A DNA stretch of 64,000 bases from Terriglobia bacterium (GTDB lineage: Bacteria > Acidobacteriota > Terriglobia > Terriglobales > Acidobacteriaceae). Both the position numbers and the translations under genes were made by a program. Shown here one piece after another: positions 45,322-53,822 of this stretch; the stretch's first letter is position 1, and each line of letters starts with the position of its first letter. The notes beneath the pieces are model-generated. The model had not been told where the DNA came from. It ran no database searches and saw nothing but the letters and a program-made list of their open reading frames with translations. Where the stretch lies: positions 38,800 to 102,799 of the forward strand of contig JAIQGK010000018.1 of assembly GCA_020072645.1 (NCBI GenBank). Direction: 5' to 3'.

Positions 45322-45510
45322 CACTTTGTCTCCCCGTCCCGGCGGCACTTCACCGCCGGTCATGCGCAGCGTTTTTAACGCGTGTCCTGACAAGCTTTCC
45401 AGCCGCTACAACCTATATTTCCCAAACTACGGCTGGTGTGTTCCTTTGGTTCGGCCCTTACTGCTTTCAACTTCTCAATTCAACTTCTTTCTATTTCCAG
45501 GCAACTTCTT

Positions 45511-46473
45511 TTACGAAGGCGGTACAAGTTTCTTCACTACTTCACGTGCGGTCTCGCGTCCTAAAGCGTCTTTCACATATTCGCGAAAGATGATGGAATC
45601 ACTGGTGATCTTTTCCACGCTTCCCTGGAATACCTGATCGTTTTCCCTGAGAAAGTACGTCTTCTTGATGCTGTTGGCCACCACTGCCATCATCTTGCCC
45701 GATGTATCTTTTACTGTGCCTTGCAGTACCAGTTCCGGGATCACCAGGCACCGTTTGCCGCTGGTGCAATTCGGCGCCGGTCGGCTGATCCCATCCTTGG
45801 AAACAATGGGGCTCACGAATGGATCTCGGCGTCCGTGCGCTCCGAATGCCCTGGTTGAAGGCTTCGGCTTTTCTGGTGTCTGTGCCGGAGGATTTTTCTG
45901 TGCGGTCCCAGGAGCCGGTGCTTTGACTGGCACTTGCACACTTGGCTTCGCAGCCGCTTTGGTTTGTTTTCCCGGGGCTTTCTTGACTGGCGCAATAGGT
46001 TTTACGGCAACTACGGCTGGTGCTTTTGCGGGAGGCGCTTTCTTGGTCTCCGCCTTTTTTGTTTCGGTCTTTTTAGCAGCACTATGATTGCCGCCGTCCT
46101 TGGCTGCCACCACCGGTGTGGGCGCGCCTTTTGCCTGCGTTCCAGCAGACTTGGTTTTTACCGGTTCGGTGGTCGTCTTTACCGCGGGCTTGGCTTTTGC
46201 GGCAGGGGATGCTCCGCTCTTTGGCGCCGGATCAGCCTTAGGACTGGCAGCGTTGTTGCTCGACGTCTTCGCTGAAGTTCCAGGCGCTTTCTTGGCGCCG
46301 CTCTTCTGGTCGCCGCTGGCTGCTTTCTTTGCGGCCGGCTTTTTTGTGGCACCTGTTTTGCCGGCCGTCGCCGGAGTTGGAGATGGTGTGGGCTGGCTAT
46401 TGGCGCTGGAATTCTGCGCCGTGGCCACCGTCGCCATGGCTGTTGCAAGCGCGAGAATTTGTATCAGCTTCAT
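45511..46473 (-). CDS. pilP: pilus assembly lipoprotein-like PilP with long basic linker
   Basis: 320 residues from ATG 46473 (AAAGGGA 8 nt upstream) with signal peptide MKLIQILALATAMATVATAQ. Residues about 25-205 are a Lys/Ala/Pro/Thr-rich linker. The conserved C-terminal PilP domain starts at GRRDPFVSPIV and has ELVLQGTVKD and KTYFLRENDQVFQGSVEKIT strands. PilP links PilNO in the inner membrane with PilQ. Standard PilP is about 175 residues with a lipobox; here there is no lipobox and the linker is roughly 180 residues. Confidence 0.85.
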   Translation of the reverse strand: MKLIQILALATAMATVATAQNSSANSQPTPSPTPATAGKTGATKKPAAKKAASGDQKSGAKKAPGTSAKTSSNNAASPKADPAPKSGASPAAKAKPAVKTTTEPVKTKSAGTQAKGAPTPVVAAKDGGNHSAAKKTETKKAETKKAPPAKAPAVVAVKPIAPVKKAPGKQTKAAAKPSVQVPVKAPAPGTAQKNPPAQTPEKPKPSTRAFGAHGRRDPFVSPIVSKDGISRPAPNCTSGKRCLVIPELVLQGTVKDTSGKMMAVVANSIKKTYFLRENDQVFQGSVEKITSDSIIFREYVKDALGRETAREVVKKLVPPS

Positions 46474-46515
46474 CTCAATTCCCTTTTGTGCACTCTTCAT
46501 TATTCTGAAACTCTT

Positions 46516-47172
46516 TTACGGCTTCGCCGTTGGCGACGGAGCTGGTTGACCCGGCTTCGGCGGCCCTGGGGCCGGTTGCTCTTCCGGTTCATGACTAAAG
46601 AAAGTTGTTGCCGTGCAGCTGGCCAGCACAGTTTCTCCCGGAGCATAGGTGTAAGAACCCTTTACCTTGGCCGCGCTGCCGCTCTTGGTATTGCCCATCT
46701 GCATGTTGCCCACATTGACGATTCTCTCCAACTCAGCCACCCGTTGGAAAAAATTCAGCACTGAGTAATACGGTCCGTCAATATCGATGGCAAACGGCAC
46801 TTCGCTATAGAACTCCTTGTTGCTCACCGGCATCGCCGTATATCGCCGTATCTCAATGCCAGAGGTCGCGGCCGTGTCATGCAACAACTTGATGAACTGG
46901 TCCGCATCCTTGTCTTCTGGAACGATCCGCTTCTGGATTTCCAGCTGCTGCTGCAGGATCGCCATATTGCGGTTCACTTCAGCCAGCTTGGGCTCGAACA
47001 TCTTCAGCGTCTCGTTCTCCGCCTTCTTTTCCTTGATCCTGGCGTCAAGCTGCTGGTTCGCCTGATACATGGGATTGAAATAGATGTAGTAGTAGGCTGC
47101 GCCCACCATGGCCGCGGCAAGGAACAGGATTCCTGCCCGCGCTCCTAACGACATTTCTCCGAATTTAGCCAT
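46516..47172 (-). CDS. pilO: type IV pilus inner-membrane protein PilO
   Basis: 218 residues from ATG 47172 (an earlier ATG at 47178 is also possible). One N-terminal membrane helix (AGILFLAAAMVGAAYYYIYF), a coiled-coil stretch (ARIKEKKAENETLKMFEPKL), then the ferredoxin-like PilO domain with PFAIDIDGPYYSVLNFFQRV. Works with PilN as the alignment subcomplex. The C terminus is Pro-rich (QPAPGPPKPGQPAPSPTAKP), beyond the usual end. Confidence 0.9.
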   Translation of the reverse strand: MAKFGEMSLGARAGILFLAAAMVGAAYYYIYFNPMYQANQQLDARIKEKKAENETLKMFEPKLAEVNRNMAILQQQLEIQKRIVPEDKDADQFIKLLHDTAATSGIEIRRYTAMPVSNKEFYSEVPFAIDIDGPYYSVLNFFQRVAELERIVNVGNMQMGNTKSGSAAKVKGSYTYAPGETVLASCTATTFFSHEPEEQPAPGPPKPGQPAPSPTAKP

Positions 47173-47205
47173 ATACAAAACCGTCCCCGGTGGATAACTA
47201 CTGCG

Positions 47206-47826
47206 TTACGACTGCTGCTTCTGGGATTTCTTGTACCCAGGGTTCATTTCACAAATCAGTTCAAACTTGAATGCCTGGACTTCCTTCACGGCGCTGTCCT
47301 GGGCTGTTTCTTTGATCTCGACCGTTCTGAATGCGCCGGTCTTCCTCAGGTTCGCCATCAGGTCGGCCACTGAATTCGGGCTTAACGCCATTCCGGTAAA
47401 ATTCAGCGTCTTGCCGTCATTGGTCATGGTGTCAAGCCAGACCGCGTCAGTGCTGTTGATGGTATCGGCCACCAGATTCAGCAGGTCCACGGGACCAGAT
47501 TGGGCCGATTTCAGTTCGTCGATGACTTTGACGCGGCGCTCATACATGTCGGCTTTTTTCTTGCTCGCCTCATATTTAGCTTTCACGTCCGCCAGACGCA
47601 TGTTCTCCTGTTGGGCTTTTTGCAGGTTCTTTTCCAGCACGTCATGTTCACGCTGCACCCACACATGGGCCAGACCGATCAGCACCGCCAGCGCACCCGC
47701 AAAAATCAGGCCCAGGATGAGGGTGCTGGATCCTTCGCCGCCTCCGCCAGTGGCTGCCACCGTACTGGCACGGCGCCCGCCGCGCGTCGTTTTCTTCGGA
47801 ACTCCAAGCAGGTTGATGCGAATCAT
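47206..47826 (-). CDS. pilN: type IV pilus protein PilN
   Basis: 206 residues: MIRINLLGVPKK (the INLL motif binds PilM's groove), a Gly-rich stretch, a membrane helix (LILGLIFAGALAVLIGLAHV), a coiled coil, then a ferredoxin-like fold with NFTGMALSPNSVADLMANLR. Its ATG overlaps the stop of pilM by 4 bp, so translation is coupled. Confidence 0.92.
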   Translation of the reverse strand: MIRINLLGVPKKTTRGGRRASTVAATGGGGEGSSTLILGLIFAGALAVLIGLAHVWVQREHDVLEKNLQKAQQENMRLADVKAKYEASKKKADMYERRVKVIDELKSAQSGPVDLLNLVADTINSTDAVWLDTMTNDGKTLNFTGMALSPNSVADLMANLRKTGAFRTVEIKETAQDSAVKEVQAFKFELICEMNPGYKKSQKQQS

Positions 47827-48881
47827 AGGTCTTCAAAGCTCCTCAGGGCCAAACCCACCGCAACCGCGAGCTGTCCCGGGTTCTGTTCCAATATGTCGTG
47901 CTCCAGAGAATCAGCCGGCGGAACAATGCGCTGGAATGGGTTCAGCACTTCCACCGGCAAGGAGAATTCCTGCCGCAGCGCTTCCACCAGGCCGGGCACG
48001 CGTGACGATCCGCCCGCCAGGTAAATGCGTTCAATGTGCTCGCCAGACGCCGTGGCCCGGAAGAAGTCAAATGTCTTCTGGATTTCGAGCACGATAATTT
48101 CCGTTACTTGTTGCAGGATTGGCAGCTTGGCGTCCTCGCTGACCGTTCCTACTTTTCGTCCAAGCTTGAGTGACTCGGCATCGTCAAAACTCAAATCCAG
48201 TTCTTTCTGGAGCGAATCTGTGTACTGGTTGCCGCCGACGCTCACGTCGCGGGTAAACAGCGGCGTGGTGCCTTTCACGATGTTGATGTTCATCACGCTG
48301 GCGCCAAGGTTCAGCAGGGCCACCGTCGTGTCATGATGCGGTTGATAGTTGTATTCGTAGCAGTTCTGCAAAGCGAACGCATCAATATCCACCACCGCGG
48401 GTGTTTTCCCCGCCAGTGAGAGCACGTTCGTATAGTTCAGGATCTTGTCTTTCTTTACCGCCACCAGCAGCACATCCATCTGCGGGCCCGTATCGTCAGG
48501 ATTCAGGATGTCAAAGTCCACGTTCACGTCAGCAATATCGAAAGGTATATGCTGCGCGGCTTCCGTGGTGATGCTTTCCGCAAGCTCGCCTTCGCTCATG
48601 GGTTGAACGCTGATTTTTTTCACGATCACCGAGTGCCCGCTGACCGATGTCGCCACCGATTTGGTCTTGATTGCGTGCTCGCCAAACATTTTGCTGATCG
48701 CGCTGGAGACGCTGCCCGAATCGACGATCATGGAGTCCACCACAATGTCGCTGGCCAGCGGCTCTACGCCCAGATGCGAAACCACAATCTCGCCCTTTGA
48801 GCGCTTCAGTTCGATCGCCTTAATGCAACTGGAGCCGATGTCCAGTCCCACAATCGACTTTCCTGATCCTATTCCAAACAT
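47823..48881 (-). CDS. pilM: type IV pilus actin-like ATPase PilM
   Basis: 352 residues. Actin-like fold with phosphate-1 loop IVGLDIGSSCIKAIEL at residues 9-24, TVALLNLGASVMNI as second phosphate loop, and adenosine motif IYLAGGSSRVPGLVEAL near residue 295. Cytoplasmic ring partner of PilN. Second gene of the operon after the HTH gene (51-bp gap). Confidence 0.95.
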   Translation of the reverse strand: MFGIGSGKSIVGLDIGSSCIKAIELKRSKGEIVVSHLGVEPLASDIVVDSMIVDSGSVSSAISKMFGEHAIKTKSVATSVSGHSVIVKKISVQPMSEGELAESITTEAAQHIPFDIADVNVDFDILNPDDTGPQMDVLLVAVKKDKILNYTNVLSLAGKTPAVVDIDAFALQNCYEYNYQPHHDTTVALLNLGASVMNINIVKGTTPLFTRDVSVGGNQYTDSLQKELDLSFDDAESLKLGRKVGTVSEDAKLPILQQVTEIIVLEIQKTFDFFRATASGEHIERIYLAGGSSRVPGLVEALRQEFSLPVEVLNPFQRIVPPADSLEHDILEQNPGQLAVAVGLALRSFEDL

Positions 48882-48932
48882 GCCGTCCCACCTTGTTTAC
48901 TGATTTCTGTTCGTTTCCCCGGCGTCCCGCAC

Positions 48933-49169
48933 TTACCGCACCGCTGCCTTGGCCGCTTTCGGCTTCTTCTTGGCTCCGCTCATGTTCATCGTGCTCTTCT
49001 GTTCCATCCATTGGTCCAGAATCGTCTTCTTGAACTTCCAGCGGTTCCCGAGCTTGAAGGCAGGGATTTTTTCTTCGGTCACATATTTGTACAGCGTGTC
49101 CGGGCTGACCCCCAGGTATTGCGAGGCCTGCCGGATATTCATTACCTCACGCGAATCTGCCGCCATAAT
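48933..49169 (-). CDS. MerR/excisionase-type helix-turn-helix protein at the head of the pil operon
   Basis: 78 residues from ATG 49169 (5 residues shorter than the longest frame). VMNIRQASQYLGVSPDTLYK followed by YVTEEKIPAFKLGNRWKFKK is the classic excisionase/BldC winged-helix HTH. The C terminus is basic (KKKPKAAKAAVR). Placed 51 bp before pilM and co-oriented, so it may regulate the pilus operon. TCCGG repeats lie 100-190 bp upstream. Confidence 0.8.
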   Translation of the reverse strand: MMAADSREVMNIRQASQYLGVSPDTLYKYVTEEKIPAFKLGNRWKFKKTILDQWMEQKSTMNMSGAKKKPKAAKAAVR

Positions 49170-49267
49170 GTGTAGCCTTTCCACAGTGAGTTGATGGCCT
49201 TCGTTGAGGCCTGTGGAGAAATCCTTGGTCTTCTCGGGGGGGGAAAACTTCAGGTCGATGCGAGTTA

Positions 49268-49360
49268 TATCCGGCTTAAAACGCTAGGTCAATAGGTAAC
49301 TTCCGGTTTCTTCCGGTGTTTGGGGGGTATCTTTGGGGCTAGTACCAGATTTTATCCGGT
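49268..49360. promoter_or_regulatory. cluster of (T/A)TCCGG(T) motifs upstream of the pil HTH gene
   Basis: TATCCGG (49268-49274), TTCCGGT (49301-49307), TTCCGGT (49311-49317) and ATCCGGT (49354-49360), all in the same orientation; the middle two are 10 bp apart, one helical turn. Possible binding sites for a regulator, perhaps the adjacent HTH protein. Confidence 0.35.
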
Positions 49361-49783
49361 CAGACATCTAAATCCTGCGACACAAACGGCATAGCACCAC
49401 AAGTTATTGTGGTATTAATGCACACGGTTCGCGATTTCACCTCAAATGTTACTAAGGGAGCAGTGCAGGACTCAGGGATTACCCCGAAAGTAATGTGAAC
49501 TTATGGGACGGAAATCAGAGGAATTCCTGAATTTCCTGAAAGAAATCGAACTCTGAGGATTACGACATACCGCCAGCCCGCCAATCAATGGCCGCATTTA
49601 CGGCCTCCAAGCCTGATTGAAGAACGAAAATTTCAACTGCATACCGCCATGCAAATTGCAACAGACTCTAAAATCGACATGGAAAAATTAGTCGCGAAAC
49701 AAGGCGAAGTAATCCGAATCATCCTCGATTCGTGGTCATTCGAGAAATTCGCGGCTGATTTGCTTTGGTCAGCAGCTAAATTA

Positions 49784-49927
49784 GTGTGGTGTCTCTGAAA
49801 TAACTCGACAATGCATGCAATAAACAAATCATTGTGGACCGCAGCGCCTTCGGCTGCGCGGAATAATCTTTTCGGCAAAGCAAGTATCGGGCCAACTCTT
49901 TGTAAAGGTATTTGTGAGACACCACAC
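49784..49927. repeat. 12-bp perfect inverted repeat enclosing 120 bp
   Basis: GTGTGGTGTCTC at 49784-49795 and its exact inverse at 49916-49927. Similarity does not extend beyond the 12 bp, no target duplication is seen, and about 0.5 such pairs would be expected by chance in a window this size. Confidence 0.3.
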
Positions 49928-49953
49928 CAGCAGCTAGTAGCCGGCAGCTCTGG

Positions 49954-50661
49954 TTACGCCAGATCAAACAACAGCACTTCACTGCCGTCCGCAGTCCCGT
50001 TGATTTCCAGCTTCATTTCTTTCGACACCGCCGCTCCATCGCCGGCCTTCAATTCCTGTCCATTCACGGTCACCGCGCCGCGTGCCACCTGTATCCATGC
50101 ATAGCGACCTTCCCTGAGCTCATGCTTCACTGATTCCGATTTGCCCAACGCAACGGTATACAGCTCGGCATCCTGATACAGCTTTACTGCGTTGCTTCCA
50201 TTGCCGCCGCTTGGTGATGCCACCAGCCTGAGCTTGCCCTGCTTCTCTTCCGCAGGAATCCCCTTCTGCTCGTAATTCGGCTTAATGCCTTCTTTCTCCG
50301 GCAGAATCCATATCTGGTAAAGATGGACGGGTTCGGTCTTTGAATGGTTGAATTCGCTATGGCGAACTCCGGTCCCGGCGCTCATCTTCTGCACTTCTCC
50401 CGGACGGATCACTGAGCCCGTTCCCATGCTGTCCTTGTGTTCCAGCGACCCTTCCAGCACCACGGTAATGATCTCCATATCGCGATGCGGATGCGTGGGA
50501 AAACCGTAGCCCGGCTGCACCCAGTCTTCATTGATCACGCGCAGGCTGCGGAACCCCATGTGCTTTGGATCGTAATAATCACTGAATGAAAATGTGTGGT
50601 ACGTGTTCAGCCAGCCATGGTCGGCATGGCCGCGGTCTTTGGCTTTTCTTACCTGAATCAT
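49954..50661 (-). CDS. pirin family protein (quercetinase-like cupin)
   Basis: 235 residues, bicupin fold of the YhhW/pirin type. It opens MIQVRKAKDRGHADHGWLNT and contains FPTHPHRDMEIITVVLEG and LEHKDSMGTGSVIRPGEVQ, holding the metal-binding His/Glu, and GTGVRHSEFNHS. The C-terminal cupin ends EVLLFDLA. Bacterial members have quercetin 2,3-dioxygenase activity or act as redox-linked regulators. Single gene. Confidence 0.9.
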   Translation of the reverse strand: MIQVRKAKDRGHADHGWLNTYHTFSFSDYYDPKHMGFRSLRVINEDWVQPGYGFPTHPHRDMEIITVVLEGSLEHKDSMGTGSVIRPGEVQKMSAGTGVRHSEFNHSKTEPVHLYQIWILPEKEGIKPNYEQKGIPAEEKQGKLRLVASPSGGNGSNAVKLYQDAELYTVALGKSESVKHELREGRYAWIQVARGAVTVNGQELKAGDGAAVSKEMKLEINGTADGSEVLLFDLA

Positions 50662-50817
50662 ATTGTCCCCGCAATTTCTGGATTATGCTCCTGCTCCGGT
50701 CTCCCTTAGCTGGAATATCCAGGACTTGATTTCTGCCATTAGATGCTTTGACATCAAAATAGTTTCAAAAGGGGATAATAGCAGATTCAGGATTGCCGGA
50801 GGGCCGTGGCTGGGCCC

Positions 50818-52956
50818 TCATTTGTCTGGTTCGGTTGGGTCCTTCTTGGGTGCCGCGCGGAAGTTCATGATCGGCAAAAGACTGCTGTAGTCGTCAGTCC
50901 AGAGACGCAGGCCGGGTTTCAGATCGATCTTTGCGCTGGCATCGGCAATCTCCGGCAGGGCCAGAAATTTCTCATTGGCCGTTACCAGCACCCAGTCTGA
51001 ACTAAAAGCGCCGGTGTCATCGTTGTCCTCGGTCGATACCAGCACAGCATGCAGGCCGGCATGGTCAGCTTGTTCCTGCACCACAGGGGCCAGACTCAGA
51101 TAAGTGTTGGAGATGTGGAATGCAATAATCCCACCCGGAGCCAGGTGCCGCTCATAAAGCTTGATCGCCTCGGCAGTGAGGAGATGGACGGGGATTGCGT
51201 CGCCGGAAAAGGCATCTACGGCAATCACGTCATAATTCTCGGGCGGCTCCGCCTCCATGGAAAGCCGGGCGTCACCATGCACGATCTCTATCTTTGCCCG
51301 CGACTCCCGCAGGTAAGTAAAGACATTCTTGGCGATGACCTCCACGCGCGGGTCAATCTCATAAAAACGAAAAACGTCTCCCGGCTCTCCATAAGCCGCC
51401 AGCGTCCCCGTCCCCAAGCCGATGTCGGCCACCCGGCGCGGCCTGCCTTTGCAACAATTGTCCAGCGCCAGCCCGACTCCCGAATCCCGCGAGTAATAAG
51501 TAGTTGGCAGCCGCCGCAACTCGTCACTGGCCATGAACTGCGTTCCATGCTGGATGGTCCCGTGAATGAGCGTGCGATACCTTCCCGCGTCTTCTGTCTC
51601 TTCATCGGTTACCCGCAGAGTCCCGTAAAAACTCCTTACTTGCACGATTGCGTTTTCTCGGTCGGCGCGCTCCTGCAAGACAACAACTGCCAGCAGGCCG
51701 ATTGCGGCCGCAGGCCAAAAGATCCGCCACGCCCAGTACTGTCGCCATATAAGCGCCGCCGCCAGTGCAGCCGTATACACCAAACTCCAAGCCATCTCAT
51801 AACTTCCGCTAAAGACCACCGGCGCCAGCACGCCCACAAACATGGATCCTAGCGCGCCGCCCGCCGCAATGAGCAAGTAGTACTGCGTAAGATAGCGCGC
51901 TGAAGGACGTCGCAGGTAGAGCTCTCCGTGGCAAAAAAACGCTCCGATAAATAAAGTCAGGCAGAAGAGCGGTATGGAAATCATGATCGGAACGTCCATC
52001 GTGGTATCCACGATCAGATAACCCACGCCCCCCAGCGCCGATGGAAGCAATCCCATCATTAGCTTTCGCGAATAAATTCTTCCACCGTTGAAGGCCAGCA
52101 CAAACGTAAGCAGATAAATCGTGAGCGGAAGGATCCACAGCAGCGGGATGGCGGCAATGTTCTGGCTCAAGTGGCTGGTTACGGCTGAAAGCAGCAGCGA
52201 TCCGCACGCTGCCATGAGCAGCCACAGCGTTCTTTCACCTGGACTGGGAACTACATCAGGCAAAAGTGATGGTGCTGCCGCGGCGGCTGCCTGGGGCGCA
52301 GCGGACGCAGATACGCTCACGGCAGGCGATGGATGTATCTCCGGCTCTCCGATCTCGGGCACTGTTCTTCTGCTGGCGATAATGACTCCGCAGACCACCA
52401 CGAACGCCAGAAATCCCAACGACCATGCCAGCGTCTGCGTTCGCAGGCTGAAATTCGGTTCAATCAGAACCGGATAAGCCAGCAACGCCAGTAATGATCC
52501 GAAATTGGAAAGAGCAAACAGCCGGTAAGGTGGCGCAGCATCATGGTCGGGCCGGCCATGAGCGTACCAGGACTGCAACAGCGGGTTCGTCGCCGATAAG
52601 GCGAGGAACGGCAGCCCAATCAGCATCGCCAGAACCCACAACACACTAAAAACCGGACGAACGGTAGAAGCATGTGGATGCGGATTCAAATTCGCAAACA
52701 CTTGTACCAGGCTTAGCGCAAGCAAGAATCCATATGCCACCAACTGTGCCCGGCGCGATAACCGCATGGCGATGGCGTGTGCGCAAAGATAGCCCAGCAG
52801 CAGCGCAGTCTGGAAAAACACCAGGCAGGTAATCCATACCGCCGAGGAGCCTCCCAACAGTGGCAGCAGGCGCTTGCCTGCCATGGGTTCCACCAGGAAA
52901 AGAAGGCTGCTGCTTAAAAAGATGGCAGAAACATAGAGAATGGCGCGTGGACGCAT
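50818..52956 (-). CDS. fused multi-pass membrane / spermidine-synthase-like protein
   Basis: 712 residues from ATG 52956, chosen because the longer frame to 53025 is read from an AT-rich repeat. The first ~460 residues contain about 12 hydrophobic segments, beginning ILYVSAIFLSSSLLFLVEPM, typical of fused MFS/spermidine synthases. The C-terminal ~230 residues are a Rossmann aminopropyl/methyltransferase-like domain: ADIGLGTGTLAAYG (nucleotide loop), HGDARLSMEAE and YDVIAVDAFSGDAIPVHLLT. Whether it makes a polyamine is uncertain; many such fusions lack proven activity. Monocistronic. Confidence 0.85.
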   Translation of the reverse strand: MRPRAILYVSAIFLSSSLLFLVEPMAGKRLLPLLGGSSAVWITCLVFFQTALLLGYLCAHAIAMRLSRRAQLVAYGFLLALSLVQVFANLNPHPHASTVRPVFSVLWVLAMLIGLPFLALSATNPLLQSWYAHGRPDHDAAPPYRLFALSNFGSLLALLAYPVLIEPNFSLRTQTLAWSLGFLAFVVVCGVIIASRRTVPEIGEPEIHPSPAVSVSASAAPQAAAAAAPSLLPDVVPSPGERTLWLLMAACGSLLLSAVTSHLSQNIAAIPLLWILPLTIYLLTFVLAFNGGRIYSRKLMMGLLPSALGGVGYLIVDTTMDVPIMISIPLFCLTLFIGAFFCHGELYLRRPSARYLTQYYLLIAAGGALGSMFVGVLAPVVFSGSYEMAWSLVYTAALAAALIWRQYWAWRIFWPAAAIGLLAVVVLQERADRENAIVQVRSFYGTLRVTDEETEDAGRYRTLIHGTIQHGTQFMASDELRRLPTTYYSRDSGVGLALDNCCKGRPRRVADIGLGTGTLAAYGEPGDVFRFYEIDPRVEVIAKNVFTYLRESRAKIEIVHGDARLSMEAEPPENYDVIAVDAFSGDAIPVHLLTAEAIKLYERHLAPGGIIAFHISNTYLSLAPVVQEQADHAGLHAVLVSTEDNDDTGAFSSDWVLVTANEKFLALPEIADASAKIDLKPGLRLWTDDYSSLLPIMNFRAAPKKDPTEPDK

Positions 52957-52980
52957 GAGCGAAAAAGATAACAGACGGGA

Positions 52981-53110
52981 TTGGTAATTGGGTAATTTAG
53001 TAATTTGGGTACTGTCCCAAATCAACCAGAAATAGGACAGTACCGTAATTTGGTAATTTAAGCAGCACTCAGGAGCGGCACTTTTTCAATTACCCAATTA
53101 CCAAATTACT
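52981..53110. repeat. AT-rich short-period inverted repeat with inner GGTACTGTCC hairpin
   Basis: The left block 52981-53009 (ttggtaattgggtaatttag onward) and right block 53087-53110 are inverse copies sharing 17 identical nt. A further copy lies at 53045-53060. Inside is a perfect 10-bp hairpin GGTACTGTCC (53008-53017) / GGACAGTACC (53035-53044). Between marR and the membrane/spermidine-synthase-like gene. Confidence 0.65.
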
Positions 53111-53126
53111 CATTTCCAAATCTCTT

Positions 53127-53573
53127 TTATTCGCCTTTGCCCAGTTTCCGGCAGAGCTGCCCCAATTGCTCCTGCTCGTCGGCCTTGAGCCGGCCCATGA
53201 CCTCGGTGATCCGGCGTGCGTGCTCAGGAAAAATCTTGGCTATAAGTTTTTCGCCGGCGGGCGTGATGCAGGCCAGGACAAAGCGCTTGTCTTTGCCCTG
53301 CTGCTCTCTTTTCACCAAACCGCGTTTCTGCAGGTTATCGATCACCAACGTAAGATTTCCGCTGCTGGTAAGGATGCGCCGCGCCAGGTCACCCAGGCAC
53401 TGCGGGCCCACGTGATACAGCGCCTCTAGTACGGCAAACTGGCTAAGCGTGAGCCCTTCTTCCTCCAGCCCGACGCGCGCATAGGCGAACGCAGCGCCGG
53501 CAGCGCGCTCCAGCTTCACATAAGCACTGAGAGCGCGTTCCTGCGTCGGTGTTCCTTTGAATTTCTTAGGCAT
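53127..53573 (-). CDS. MarR family transcriptional regulator
   Basis: 148 residues, winged-helix regulator. LTLSQFAVLEALYHVGPQCL leads into the recognition helix (RRILTSSGNLTLVIDNLQKR) and the wing KREQQGKDKRFVLACITPAG. Highly like MarR repressors that respond to phenolics or oxidants. Regulatory target unknown; the next gene on its strand is the membrane/spermidine-synthase-like gene beyond the AT-rich repeat. Confidence 0.92.
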   Translation of the reverse strand: MPKKFKGTPTQERALSAYVKLERAAGAAFAYARVGLEEEGLTLSQFAVLEALYHVGPQCLGDLARRILTSSGNLTLVIDNLQKRGLVKREQQGKDKRFVLACITPAGEKLIAKIFPEHARRITEVMGRLKADEQEQLGQLCRKLGKGE

Positions 53574-53615
53574 GTCTCTTGAGATTGAAGATATTACCCT
53601 GGTCGAGGGGAAAAT

Positions 53616-53814
53616 TTACCGCAAAGGGCTCTAAGAACGCAAAGGGAATTAACCGCAGAGGACGCAAAGAGCGCAGAAGGAGAAACTGGGAAATCACAAG
53701 AAACCACACGTCTCTTTTTCTACACTTCTAAACGCACTCTGCGGTGAAAAAGAATCAAAAGGCGCGAAAGGCCCAACTCTTATTCGTTTGCGACCTTCGC
53801 GCCCTTTGCGGTGA
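53616..53814. repeat. nested inverted repeats of the 'ccgcaaagg' family between rne and marR
   Basis: Left elements at 53616-53646 (ttaccgcaaagggctctaag onward) and 53649-53680 (ttaaccgcagaggacgcaaa onward); inverse elements at 53733-53750 and 53790-53814 (gcgaccttcgcgccctttgc onward). They could form a two-layer hairpin directly behind the rne/rng stop codon. Confidence 0.65.
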
Positions 53815-53822
53815 GCTGATTC

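Larger units (their letters stand above)
49185..49953. other. long intergenic region upstream of the pil operon
   Basis: About 770 bp with no supported gene. It holds a run of eight Gs (about 49238-49245), four TCCGG motifs (49268-49360), a CCGCAGC/GCTGCG hairpin near 49839-49861 and a 12-bp inverted repeat (49784-49795 / 49916-49927). Short frames here have no ribosome sites. Confidence 0.5.

Noticed and set aside
47231..48097. 288-codon plus-strand frame across pilN and pilM
   Set aside because: Antisense to two well-supported pil genes; Ser/Arg/Pro-rich, no start signal.
49784..49927. Mini transposon (MITE) bounded by a 12-bp inverted repeat
   Set aside because: No target-site duplication, no further similarity at the ends, and such a pair is expected about once by chance.
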